This document shows, in pieces, positions 25,491 to 38,033 of a stretch of 64,000 nt of DNA; position 1 is the stretch's first letter, and every line of letters starts with the position of its first letter. The DNA is from Xiphias gladius (taxonomy: Eukaryota > Chordata > Actinopteri > Istiophoriformes > Xiphiidae), in contig NC_053400.1 in assembly GCF_016859285.1 (NCBI RefSeq), forward strand, positions 13,344,046-13,408,045. The letters run 5' to 3'. Below the pieces are notes generated by a model, which did no database searches, was not told the origin of the DNA, and saw only the letters and a list, made by a program, of their open reading frames with translations. The position numbers and the translations under genes are program-made.

Positions 25491-28400
25491 ATGCCTCTGC
25501 TGTTTTTGGAGAGGTTTCCTTGGCCCAGCCTGCGTACTTACACAGTACTGAGTGTGGCTTTGCTGGCTGGCAGCATCTTCAGTGCCTACACCATTGTGAC
25601 TGATCCAGGCTTTGGGGTCCTGGAAACTGATGAAACACCAGCTCCTTCTGAATTGGATCTTGAACATCTGAACAATGATATTAGTAACACGGAACTGGCA
25701 ACCACTGTCCTGTGGTATCTTGTCACAGACAGTCTCTTTGTATGGGTGAGTGTTGCCCAGTTTAAGGCTTTGTGCTGCTCTAGAAGAGGATATTGTTCTT
25801 ACAAAAACTAACTTCCACTTTGTTCTCATATTCCCCTAGGTGTTAGTCAACACATTCTGCTGCTCTTTGATGATAATTGCAAAAATGATTCAGTATGTGG
25901 TGTTCGGCCCACTTAGAGTCAGTGAGAAGCAGGTGAGACTGTCTCTTAACATTGTTAAAATGATGAATTCAGCTACTTTCTTGCCTGGGATTATTAACCT
26001 CTTTCAACAAAAGGTTCAAATGGTCTTTACAGCCCTCTTTGAGTGTAGACCTAATAGAAAAAGGCATCTCATTTACTTTGTGTTTATTCCTCAGCATCTG
26101 AAAGATAAGTTCTGGAACTTCATCTTCTACAAGTTCATTTTCATCTTTGGCATATTGAACGTGCAGACAGTGGAGGAGGTGGTTATGTGGTGTTTGTGGT
26201 TCTCTGCCCTGGTCTTTCTCCACCTCATGGTTCAGCTCTGCAAAGACCGATTTGAATATGTAAGTATTAAAAACTAGACCTTTCCTTTTTTACTCTTTCT
26301 AGTGCCCCAAAGCATAATTTATGACTACCTCGTATGATAATCTAGGGCTGGACAATAAATCAAATTTATTGAACTAGAAAAGCACTCAGAGAGTGCAGAC
26401 CCCCACCAAGGCCAATGCCAAACAACATACACCAGACTTTAGAGGAAAAAATTCAGAATCATAGTATATGTTCCAGATCTGCACCAAAATTTAATGGGTT
26501 ATTCCCTGGCTGATGCCCCATCCCTCCAGCAAGGACGGTTCAAATTGGTTTATTACTTTTGGCGCAATCATGCTGACAAATAAACAAACAAACAGACACA
26601 GGTGAAAACATAAAATCCTTGTTGGAGCTAATTAGTAGCATGTATGCTATGAAGAAAACACCTGTTAAGTGGATGTGTCATGGTAAAGGACACTACCACA
26701 TTACCATTGTTACGTAGATGCAGGTATTGGAAATGGCCAGCATGAGCTTAGTCACAAAAGTATAAATTTTCAGCAAGTTTTTTCTGTTTATTGCTATGAG
26801 ACATTATAGAGGATAATAGATGCCCTATATATCCCTGTATAAAACCTGTTGTTTTTAGGCTACATAGTAAACATGATAGGACTAGACCTACATTCATTTA
26901 GGCTGCCTTGTTACTCATAAGGACTGAGAGTAGATCCAAGGTGGCGAAAAGCCTGCCTTTTAACGTCACGTGATCAGTCCACCTACAAACTTCAGACAGT
27001 AGATCCACACTAAAAACTGTTCTGAGTGTCCCCCAAAAGTCTAAGAGTGACTGTACTCTTTTCAGCACTGGATCTATTAATACCTTGTACTGGCATGTCA
27101 GGCAACTGATACAGTTTCAGTCACTACTTTGATGTTCCTGTATCAGATTGTGCTCTTCATGTTGGGTAAAACAAAATATCAGATTTAATCACCTCCTTGG
27201 AAGCATTGACATTTAAAATAGGCATTAAGCTGGTTGCCTATGATATAATGCTGACCGGTTTGGTGTACCAGAAGGTTATTTCTGCCTGCCATGCTGTAAG
27301 ATAAATATACCAGTTTGGTTGTGTAAAAATGTCTTGTTTTAGGTAGAAGTCTGTCAGTTATGCCAGCCCAGCTGTCTTCCTTCCCATTTCCTTGCTTCTG
27401 TGGGTTGTAGCTAAAAACAAAACAAAACTAAAACACTTTATTTTCTTTGGCGGTTGAATTAATTCTTTTGATTATTCTCATTTTTAAGTGTATTTTCTTT
27501 CATTTTTATTTTTTAGTTGTTTGCCGTCAGCTGCATATTTCGTGAACATCTACATTCAGATTTTGTAGTGTTTTATTTTGTTGTATTATTTAAATGCCAG
27601 AATAATCTGTAGAATGAAATTGTTAGAATTAAAACAAAACATTTCTTAATCCTTTGCCCATTGAAATCTACTATAAATTCCCAAATAGTTAAAACTAATC
27701 AACTTTATTTGTATTTGTATTTGAGGACATAGAAAACCTACCCAGAAACCTTAAGAAAAGGTTAAACTTTGAGAGATGTGTAATCCACCTATAATCTACA
27801 ATTCTTCCCTACAGCTGTCATTCTCCCCCTCCACTCCCATGAGCAGCCATGTGCGAGTGCTTTGTTTGCTGGTCTCCCTTCTGTTGGACTGCTTGGGCAT
27901 GGCTGTGGTCTGTGGTCTGTTGGGAGCTTCCCATGGGATGCACACCCTCTCCTTTATGGCAGCAGAGGTGAGAACCTGGAGCTACACCTGTATAAAAATT
28001 TTTGATTACAATTACCACAGATGATTGTGGACTCTTTTTATATCTTTCATGCTTTTGTTTATTCCTTGAAGGTTTTATTTAAAAAAAAAAACATGTAAGA
28101 GGAAGTGCCTCCTCATCTTCGAAGAACTTTGCATGAAATTGTTTTTACGCAGAGATCACATTTTGGTGTATCACTACTGTCTTTTGAAGGCTTAGCCACA
28201 CTTGCCTCATTTGCCATGGTCTGCAATATTGTGAACACTTCAGACCCTTTTATGGCAGACAGTTAGACAATACAGCAGGAAAAGCACAGTTGTAATTAAT
28301 GACATTAATAATGGTTACATTTGATTTAGGTGTGCCTGTTCCAGGGACCTGATGTTACTGGGGCACTGGAATCATCATTAATGTTTTCTGTTACAACAGT

Positions 28401-31400
28401 GCTTTTTCTGCACATGTCAAGTCAAAATGTTGTTTAAAAAAATAAAATAAAATGGGATTCTTATTTGATGCAGTAGCTGTCTCTAAAAGGGAATACATAA
28501 TTTGAAAGCCAAGTTTAGTTTGATAAGAAAAACTAATTACAAAGTAAAAAACATTCCTTCGCCATTTCTCTCATACCCTTTTTTAAATTCATAACTGTAA
28601 TGTAATATTATTAATATTGTCTTTAGTGTCTACTGGTGACTGTACGCACTGGGCATGTCATAATGCGGTAAGTCCCCTTAAAGCCTCCTTACACATGCAT
28701 GCACTTGCACTCAATGCAGAAGTATGGATAACATAACCTGTACAAATTTAGAATCAGGCTAATGTTAGCAACATCATTTGTTTTCCTCTGGTTTCATTCG
28801 CACCAGTGTGAAAGGCTTCTGTTTCCCAAAGAGGGTGGTTAGGACTTTACAACTCTAAATGCCTCAAATCAGCTGAGGCACATAGATTCAGTAGCTGTAA
28901 TCTAAAATGAAAAACTTGTCAACTGTTTTTGTCACTTATAGTGCCATAGCTTGGTACGTAGCAGAAGAATGTTTGTGGTCACTAACTGCCCTTAACTTGA
29001 ACAATAACGTATGCACTTGTTTCATGTTGTTACCTTGGTTTGTGTTTAACTTGTGTCACTACACATAGTAGATTAGGAGTTGAGCAGTATTCGACTATTT
29101 TTCAATACTTTGTCTTAAACAACGCTTTGGCTTTTAAACATAGCCAAAATTGAGTGGAAATTAGGAACTTGTCTTGTCTATCGTTGCACTGTTACTCTAT
29201 GTTCTTCTGCAATCCAGATAGATTTGTCCCATTTGTCAAATTGTTGACACCTCATCTAAGTGATGGCATTATTGCCTGTGTAATTGTACCATATATACTT
29301 GTTACACCATTTTGTTTCATGCATTCATTTTTTGGTCTCAATGGCTGGGTCACCCACAATATTGTCTAAATACAGGGCATCTGCAGGTCTTCAAAAGTCT
29401 TAAAAAGTCTCAGAAGCGCTTAATACAGTTCCTTTAAAAAAGGCCTTAGTCTTAAATTTAATTTACAAAAGTCTTAAATCTTGTCTCTTGGCTGCTGTAG
29501 GCAGTAATGTTAGTTCTACAGTGTTTCTGTATGTGGTTGTGGGCTGCAGGAGAAGTTATACACTTATAAACTAAAAGTGAGACTGGTACGACAGTCTCAC
29601 TTATATGTTACTTATCAATTAGCACCCTCAGACCTGTAGTGGCCACTATCATTACTGTTAGCTACAGGAGCTTGGAAGCTCATCAGCTCACATTTAAAAC
29701 TAAAATAAACTTGATGAATTTATCATCTTTAACTGGTTAATCCATCCATCCAATTTTGTACCTCTTATCTGGGTCAAGTGCTAGGAACCATTGAAAAATG
29801 GTGTATAATAATACATAATACTAGGGTTCGTACTGATTTTCCGTTATACCTTCATTTCACATTGGGCTGTTTGACCATGAAACAGGTATTAAATTGCATT
29901 CTATATGGTATTAAAAAGGTCTTAAAAAGTCTTGAATTTAACTTGGTGAACCCTTTAGAAACCCTGTCAATATCTCGTGCTTCATGGTCTTAAAGAGTTG
30001 TGCATGTACCCTCAGGTACTCCATTCATCTGTGGGATCTAAACCATCCAGGGACTTGGGAGAGTAAGGGAACATATGTCTACTACACAGACTTCATCATG
30101 GAGCTATCTGTCTTGTTTCTGGACCTCATACACCATATCCATATGCTGGTAAGATAAATAGAATGAACAGGTGTAGGCATGGGATGTTATGAAAATGTTG
30201 TATGTCCCTGTGTCTCTTGACGTTCCCTTGATCTTCCACCTCTTCTGTCTGTATTTCTCTCATTAGCTTTTCGGTAACATCTGGCTGTCCATGGCAAGCT
30301 TGGTTATCTTCATGCAGCTGCGGTATCTGTTCCATGAGGTCCAGCGGCGCGTCCGCCGACACAAGAACTACCTTCGTGTCATCAACAACATGGAGGCCAG
30401 GTGATGCTATGTTTTGATATGATTATTTTTCCTTTATCACTTCATGTTTTTGTGGTTCTTTGTTTAATTCAGTTATTTCTAATAAAGCTTTGCATTTCCC
30501 ATTGATCTTTTTTGTGCAGGTTTGCTGTTGCTACTGCAGAGGAGCTCGCAGCTAATGACGATGACTGTGCCATCTGCTGGGATACCATGTTGACAGCACG
30601 CAAACTACCCTGCGGCCATCTCTTCCACAAGTAAAGTGATTTTGAAACAGCAGAAGTTGCCTCTATGCATATAAGTCCTTGCAGAGAGTGTTCACAACAG
30701 TTTTTTAGCTTTCATTGTAATCCGATTTTTTTGTTTGGATATGTTTCTGCTGCCCTTATGTTAGAGCAGTTTGGTGAATATTCTCAGAATCAGTAAGATG
30801 CCCTGCTCAGATCCTGATGTTTAACAACAGAAAACTTGTCCCGACGCTTAAATGAGTGTCAGGTTTTTATACAGAGAAATTCCATAATAACGTGTTTTTG
30901 TGTTTGTGTTCGTGTGTTCGTTCTTCCAGCTCTTGTTTGCGCTCATGGCTTGAGCAGGACACCTCGTGCCCAACATGCCGGACATCCCTGAACATTAATG
31001 GGGATGGGGGCCAGGCGAGAGGCCAGCAGCAGGGCGCAGGTTTGGAAGGCAACATCGGCCCTGTAGGAGCCGCTCCAGAGGCTAGACCACATATCAACCA
31101 ACACAACCACTTCTTCCACTTTGATGGTAAGTCTGTCAGACACAAATCCAAGGATGAATATGTTCTTGGAGTTACCTGACACATATAATCCATATATTCA
31201 ATTGTAGGATCTCGCATTGCCAGCTGGCTGCCCAGTTTCTCAGTGGAAGTAATGCACACCACCAATATCTTGGGCATTGCTCAGGCAAACAACTCCCAGC
31301 TCATGGCCATGGTGAGTTCATTTTTACAGTCTGATGAAATTCTTGTTGATTTTAAGAGATGATACACAGATATTTTGAACCAGGTGTTGAGGCTCTTTTT

Positions 31401-32988
31401 TTTCTAGATAATTGCAGACAGTTTTTGATACTTTATTTGCATAACCCAGTGCTGACATAATTTTGTCCCTGTCTTTACTCCCTGTCTTACTTGTAGCCAG
31501 TGTCTATTGCTTAAAAATATGCCTGGGTTGTCCACCATAGGCCACACGCTCTTACCATTATAACTTTACTCATGTCGTATTTGAATTCCTGGTAAATGCT
31601 TGTTGACATAGTGATAGCTTCTACTTTTAAATAAACAGATTTAGCAGAAACTGTTAGTTACAAAAGAGGCCAAGTATATTTAAACAAAAAAAATTCCAAG
31701 TATTTTGAACGGTTTTATATTTGTCAATGACCAATATTGTATGCTTAAGACCTACTTGTGTTAACCTATAAAAAATCTAGTTTTAACTTGCACTGTTCTG
31801 CTCTTCCCTCTCCATCTATATCTTTCTAAACCCTTTATCTATTGCTCGCTTTGCTTTTTATGTAACTTCTGGTCATCAGGCCCATCAGATCCAGGAGATG
31901 TTCCCTCAGGTGCCCTCCTACCTGGTCATGCAAGACCTGCAGTTGACCCGCTCTGTGGAGGTCACCACTGACAACATCCTGGAGGGACGCATCCAGGTGC
32001 CTTTCCCGACACAGGTCCGTAAACCTGGGGTTAAATGTTAACAATAGTGTCATTTTGCATTGAAAAGGCTTATTTTGATAACACAGTGCTCTCCTGGCTC
32101 TCTATTTGATATTGTGTTTTTCTTGAAAGGCAGAATGCATCAGTCTGTCACACACATATTTCCTTCCATAGGCCATAGAACGTGCCCCTATACAGGTGAG
32201 CCCTGCAGCGGATGAGCAGGCAGGGCCCAGTGGAGCAGCTGAGCAGGGCCTCAGTGAGCCAGATAACATGGAGGTCAGAGGAGGTCGCTTCTCTAAGTCG
32301 GCTGAAGAGAGGCAGAAGATGCTAAGGCAGAGGAAAGAAGAGTTGCTCCAGCAAGCACGCAGGTTGTTACACTGGTGGTTGGAGTTTTCTATCTAATACA
32401 GTAGGAACGGGTGCTAAAATATGTTTTATATTCAAAAGAAGTTTAGTTCAATTTCAGAGGGTTTTTTTTTTTTTTGCTGTTGTTTCTGAAAATGTATTTT
32501 TGAGGTCAAGCGTGTGACCACACTGGATCATGCAGCATAGCTTAGCTTTACAGATCATATTTTGTGAAAACAGACCTTTACTTTTGAGACAGGTTTGTCT
32601 CAGTCTGTGTACCGAGGCAGGACAAACAAAATGTTTAAAGGCTGTCTTTTCTTGGGTACCAGAGTAGCTGAAAGGCCCCATTGCACAGAACTAAAAAAAA
32701 AAGTAACATGACGTGTTTTTTTTAAACATTTGTTCACTATTTGTAAGGATTTTTGGTTGCCTTCTTTTCCCATTTTCTTGCATTTTCTGTTCCCATAATC
32801 ATATTCTTACATTTTCACTATTTACCCGTAGGAGATACCTGAACAAAAGTCCGGAGGACCAGGATGAGGATTTGCCTGGACTGGAAGAGGACACTGTCCC
32901 AGAGTTGGACTCAACTGTGCTGAGGCGTAGAACCGTGGCAGCAGCTGCAGAGAGACGCATGCAAAACCAGCAAGACCCTTCACCCTGA
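25491..32988 (+). CDS. AMFR: Autocrine motility factor receptor (gp78), ER membrane RING-type E3 ubiquitin ligase
   Basis: E3 ligase of ER-associated degradation that works with UBE2G2 and VCP/p97. Coding exons: 25491-25745, 25840-25932, 26095-26259, 27815-27967, 28627-28667, 30016-30148, 30267-30400, 30520-30630, 30930-31126, 31208-31311, 31880-32014, 32172-32362, 32832-32988; 1869 nt, 622 aa, all GT-AG. Starts [18 protein letters not shown]. Multiple membrane helices in the first 300 residues. RING-H2 finger at 341-378 (CAIC ... CGHLFHNSC ... CPTC). CUE ubiquitin-binding domain from about 457 ([12 protein letters not shown]). UBE2G2-binding helix near the C-terminus ([20 protein letters not shown]) and a VCP-interacting motif ([15 protein letters not shown]). 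Length is close to the human protein; the linker between CUE and the UBE2G2-binding helix is shorter and different. A GTG four codons upstream is in frame but the ATG matches the family start. Confidence 0.97.
26350..26635. repeat. Interspersed teleost repeat in an AMFR intron
   Basis: Contains agcactcagagagtgcagaccccc, a gatctgcaccaaaatttaatggg block, cagacacaggtgaaaacataa and an ending ccttgttggagcta. I recognise this order of blocks as an abundant non-coding repeat in fish introns. Class not determined. It lies in the intron after AMFR coding exon 3. Confidence 0.6.
29374..29970. repeat. Interspersed repeat with repeated AAAAAGTCTTAAA-type motifs in an AMFR intron
   Basis: Left end gggcatctgcaggtcttcaaaagtcttaaaaagtct (29375-29410); further gtcttaaa motifs to 29480; right end ggtcttaaaaagtcttgaatttaacttggtgaaccctttagaaaccctgt (29919-29968). 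The left and right parts resemble the two ends of a fish repeat I know. The middle may be an internal region or a separate insertion. Confidence 0.5.
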
Positions 32989-35005
32989 TACAAAGATCAG
33001 CCTCATCTGAAGAGTCTATCACATCGTCATCGCAAGGGGTACCAACAGAGCTATTTCAACCATCCCCCATTTGCTGTACAGTCAGTGGTCATCACCTATT
33101 GAAAACTATAATTAAAAAGCATTGCAAACAAGGCCTTTGGACTGTTTTGGGCTGCCTAAATAAGGTGGGACTATTGTGAATAGCCTCTGCCTCACTGATT
33201 CAAGCCTGAGTATTTGGAGCATTGTATAAATTGATGGGTGCAGGTCAAGAAATGCAAAGTTGCATTGCCCTTTATTCTCGTTCCACACAGCTTAGCCACC
33301 AGCTTCATTACAGAGTCAGTATCTGCCATGATCAAGACTGGCTGCCATAAATGAGCCTGCTTTGCATTTGAGAAATCCAAGGTTTTTATGAGAAGGGTTT
33401 GAAGATGTCATTAGATAAAGCCTCTATTTGGGTCCTTGTTTTTTTTCCTTTTATCAGGCTTTTTTCTTTTTTTTCACTTTTTTTGCTCATGGCGGAAAGC
33501 TTTGTATTCTGAACGGAGAAACTCAACTGACGTATTTGTGTGTTATTATTTTATGAGTTTCAACTGTGAATTAAGTGTAGGCAAAACAACACGTTTTTAT
33601 TTCTTACCTTGGAGTAAGAGAATGTCACTTTAATATTGTTCAGCCTTTCTGTCAAATATGAATGTTTCTATCAAAGTAATGCTGCAAACAAAGTGTTTTT
33701 GACCCACATGGGTTGTTCTGTATCTGTAATATCTACCATTGCAAACAATTTGCAGTTAGTTATTTAAAAAGAGGGGAGAGGTGGCATGTAAATCTTGGTT
33801 TTCTAATACTGGTTCCTTGAGATTCATAGGTAACAAAGGGGATGTATTACATTTTGTACAAATACGATGGGTGTCATCTTGACAGTGTTTCTTAAATTAC
33901 TCACTGCTGTTGATTTCCTTTTTGTTTGAGTATGGGGTTATTGGCCAACTGTGTCTACCATTTTTTTGTTTTGTTTTGTTTATTTAAGGTATACAGAAAT
34001 AGTTAAATCTGCGGCAGCTGGACTTGTTGCACTGTATTTTGAAGCTGTTTTGCCACTGTTCCATCAGTCTTCATCAGTTGTCTAGATGAAGCCCTTATTC
34101 TTCTTCCAGTAGAAATGGTGAAGCCGCTTGGAAGAGCAGCAAAACATTTTCAAGACTTAACAGCAAATCCAACTGTGTTTGATTTAATACTTTTAGATAT
34201 TATATGACCTGAATGAGTGATAATCTTAATGGTGAAAATTTTAGGGTGTTTTTATTTGTACAGCCTTTTTCTACTCACATTGAGGAGTGCTAATTGAAAA
34301 ATAACACCAGCAGGGAACATAATTGTCCTCTGCTAAAGGATGTTATTACAAAAATGTACAGCAACATACAACATGGACTGGGCCATTGAAGCTTTTGGGT
34401 AATGTCAAATTTCACTGAATCTAGCTGGTTGAGACATATCAACGGACACAAAGATGGACCTGTGTGTATTGTAAGTGTTTTGATTTCTGTGATTACTGTG
34501 CGAGGGCAGTTTGGGGTGAGATATGCATGAATCTAGACAAGTGCTTTTGTTTCCTTCCACTTTATCCCAAAGAGCAGCCCACAAACTTCCACTAAAAGCT
34601 GAAGTGTTGTGATCTTAATTGTGCATTTATTTTATTGCTCAAACTCTGTTGGGGGGTGTTGTAAGAAAATACAGTATAGGATTTAGATTTCAGATTTCAT
34701 TTACTCAAAATGTAAAAAAAAAAAAAAAAAAAACAAAGAAAAAAATACAAAAACAATTTCATTTTCAGTTTGTCATTCAGTTACTTACCATCTTTTAATA
34801 TCCATGAAATATTTTCCTATTCATGGTTTAACTTTCATAACCATTGCTTATTTAATCAAAACTGAAATACTTTTTTTGGACTGAGCTTTTCTGTATTTTT
34901 GTGCCTAAATTAAGAATGGTTCAGTCATGGATAATTTCTGTAAATTTAGATTTTGTAAAATATGTTAATACAATAGACTCAATAAACAGAGCTTCTACGG
35001 CTTTT
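32989..35005 (+). other. AMFR 3' UTR
   Basis: About 2 kb from the stop codon to a canonical AATAAA at 34981-34986. No other gene signal is present. Contains (TTTTG)n at about 33966-33981 and a poly(A) run at about 34712-34731. Earlier hexamer variants such as attaaa at 33110 could give shorter transcripts. Confidence 0.65.
34981..34986 (+). terminator. AMFR polyadenylation signal AATAAA
   Basis: Canonical hexamer followed within about 40 nt by a T-rich downstream element (35021-35033). Best placed signal at the end of the long 3' UTR. Confidence 0.6.
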
Positions 35006-35199
35006 TAACAAAAGACAGTGTTTTTTTTTTTTTCCCCCCCTCCCCTCCATCTCTGCTCGGGCTTTGGTTTTGCATATGTAAACCACCTGTCTCTCTTTGC
35101 AAAACAGTAAAAAAAAAAAAAATGCAACTGCCATAGCGAAGCCTGCCTATCACCTTAGTGGCCAGTATACAATACACGCAACCTTTCAGTTTATTGGTC

Positions 35200-35509
35200 T
35201 AATTGACCTGTGTGTGTGGCGGATTGTGTCGGAAGGAAATTTTGGTTGCATTTAGCTGCTCAGCCTGGATGACTCACTGGAGTCGTACATCGATCTCGGA
35301 TTGGGCCACGCCTTTACGTCCCGCCTCTCTGCCACGTCATACAGAAGGACCCCCCCACGCCAGGCGGAAGCAGTTGCACTCACGCCGTTCGTCTTAACGA
35401 TGTAGCCCAACCTCATTCAAAACTGAGGTTAAGTGCCCGCTTCGGCATTTCGCGTTACCTCAGTCTGGGAATTCGGTCGGACCGTCTCTTCCTGCGTGGT
35501 TCGTTAATG
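35200..35509 (+). promoter_or_regulatory. GNPNAT1 promoter and non-coding first exon
   Basis: Locally CpG-richer sequence ending in a strong donor, TTAATG|GTAAGT (exon end 35509). The next exon contains the GNPNAT1 start codon about 1 kb downstream. The exon's upstream limit is unknown. AMFR's poly(A) signal is only about 0.5 kb upstream, so the promoter is compact. Confidence 0.6.
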
Positions 35510-36486
35510 GTAAGTAGTTAAGCTAGCTGCTTAGCATGGCAGGCTATCCCCCAGGGGAGTAACGCTGACGTTTACTTTGAACGTACGGCCGTTGGGCGGT
35601 GTAATTTGCTTGAGTGAAGGTGGCCCCTATGTAGCTGTCGGGACAGTCCCCGGTCCTGTCTGTAAATTACTTTATACAGTCACTGGACACCACACACGAG
35701 AGCAGGCGCTTTAGCTTTACGTGGCGTTATACTTGCACCTAGTTGCTCAGATAGACGTGGCAGTCGCTTAATCAGACGAGCGAATTGCCGCAAATGTTAA
35801 GTTTCCGAGGCAAAACACCGTGGACGGTGTGACATTATCGGGATGGACAACACGGGCTCCCTGGTCGAGTGTAACACAGGCTACTGCGGAGAAACACTAT
35901 GCCCTCTTGGCGCTTACTAAGCCCATTCACACAGTCGTATCATATTTAAGTGATGACAGCACTAAAGTTGTAGTTGTGTAAGTGGTAAAGCCATCACCGG
36001 CCAGCGCTGATGTTTTTTTTTTTTTTTTTGTCTCATGGCCTTGAACTATGAATGGGCTTTTGTAGGATGGGCCCTCCTCATACGCACACATCCCGAACCA
36101 CTTCATGGAGAGAGAACCAGTAATGAATGCTAAAGGAAAAAAAAGAGATACCACCTCATAGTGTGTTGTAAGAGGTTGTGTACTCTAATTCATATGTGGG
36201 TGTGTTATGTGTATATGCCAGCTGGCTTGTCAGCCACTGGCGCAGGGCAAGTGAATTTGTATTTGTTGGGTCAAAGTTCTGTATGACCAAAAGCAAACTG
36301 ATTTCCATGGCAGGCAGTGACCGTATGAGCATGATAACTCATTGTGCTGATAGAGTAACTTAGATGGAATAATAAAAGAGCCTGTCTATTCAGTGTGTCA
36401 TACTTCAATTATTTTGAGGGTGTGGGTGTGTGCGTGTGGACTTACCTGTCTCTGTTTGTGTCTATTTGTTAAGCAGAGGTTGTGGA
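35510..36486 (+). other. GNPNAT1 first intron and 5' end of coding exon 1
   Basis: Intron of about 0.96 kb ending at a tandem acceptor ttgttAAGCAG (36471-36476), after which 10 or 13 nt precede the ATG. Contains a poly(T) run at about 36013-36029. No other gene signal. Confidence 0.6.
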
Positions 36487-38033
36487 ATGCTGCTGGACGA
36501 GACTCCACTCTTTGAGCCCTCTCTGCTACAGGAGCTAGACTGGAGTAGCAACACCGTCTCCTTCTCCCCCCCCATCTCCCCGTCCAGCCCAGGGGACGGC
36601 CTGGTGTTGAGGCCACTCTGTGTGGCAGACTTCAACAGAGGTGAGTCAGAGACTGGATGGGAATTTTTCAGACCACTAGTTCTCAAGAAACTTTGAAGAT
36701 AAGAACCTTACCACTTTGTGATGGATGATGTTTTTTGGGTTTTTTTTTGCTCCTTTCGTGTTATAGATGTAAGATGTTAGTAATGTAATAAAAAACTATA
36801 ACTATAAAATATCCCCAGTTGTTTTCATCAGCTGTTCTTATGTTTTTGTGTTCCAGGATTCCTTAAGGTTTTATCTCAACTCACCCAGACAGGCGATGTC
36901 ACACCAGAACAGTTCACGAGTAAGCTTGGCTTAACATAATGCTTCTTCAGTATATGAATAAAGTGAAATTATGCTCTTCTAATAATTTTGTTCAGAACAT
37001 TTACCATTAACACATTTTGAATATTTTAATTCCCATAGTGCTCCCATGTTTTTAATGTCAACTGTCTTTCTAGGCATCACACCGGGGAAGAGAATGAAAT
37101 CAAATATTAGAAGGCAATCTCTAAATACAAACCAATATAATAGCAGATCAGTTAACATAAAAAAACAATACCAAAAACGTGTGTTGTCTGTTGGCTTCCA
37201 GAAAAGTTTGAGCATATGAAGAAGACAGGAGAGTACTATGTCATTGTGGTGGAGGACACACATCTGGGACAGATTGTTGCCACGGCCACATTGATCATAG
37301 AACACAAATTCATCCACTCCTGTGCTAAGGTAAATTACATCCTAGCAGGCAGTTAGTGTATATTTAATAAGGGGTATAGCTGTAATTTCTCTAGCCATTT
37401 TTCCTACGAACCAATCCCATAAAGACGTTACTCATTAATGTAGTGGTTATTAGAAGGCTGGTCATCATTAAAGACATTTTATAGTTCAGAAGTTTCATTT
37501 TTGACTTTATTTTTGAAAGTCTACGGCGATCAATTTTTGCATTTTTACATTTATTCTTTAATTGATCTTGAAAATGGTTGAAATCGTATGTCTGAAATGA
37601 AGGCTGTCTCTGTTCGGTTTTGTTTGTAGAGAGGCCGGGTGGAGGAGGTAGTGGTCAGTGACGTGTGCAGAGGGAAGCAGCTTGGCAAACTGTGAGTAGA
37701 CTTGTGAGAGCTGGACACAAAGACATTTTGTATTAGCTTGTTTTAATATTTAAGACCTTGTATTTCTACCCCAAATCCTCACAGACAAGATACTAATTCT
37801 TATGAGACTTGTTTAGGAAATTTTTTTGTGATTCATGCAGTTTTTTTTTTTTAACCCATTCCTTTTATTTTTTCTGTCCCTGTAGGTTAGTTTCAACTCT
37901 TACTCTTCTCAGCAAAAAACTGAACTGCTATAAAATCACGCTGGAATGTGCACCCAGAAATGTGGCTTTCTACCAAAAGTTTGGCTACGCCGCTTCAGAT
38001 GAGACCTATATGCAGTGTCGATTCTTCGACTGA
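36487..38033 (+). CDS. GNPNAT1: Glucosamine-6-phosphate N-acetyltransferase 1
   Basis: Transfers an acetyl group from acetyl-CoA to glucosamine-6-phosphate, giving GlcNAc-6-phosphate in UDP-GlcNAc synthesis. Coding exons 36487-36640, 36857-36919, 37202-37329, 37630-37691, 37886-38033; 555 nt, 184 aa, the same length as I recall for the human enzyme. GNAT fold: [16 protein letters not shown] opens the domain; [20 protein letters not shown] is the central strand region; [14 protein letters not shown] (about residues 124-137) is the acetyl-CoA pyrophosphate loop with the R/Q-x-x-G-x-G/A pattern; [16 protein letters not shown] is the C-terminal motif. The start [14 protein letters not shown] aligns with the family N-terminus. 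All key regions look intact. Confidence 0.97.

Noticed and set aside
25840-26277. 145-residue continuous ORF
   Set aside because: Read-through of AMFR coding exons 2 and 3 across an intron that happens to be open. Splice sites and family alignment support two exons.
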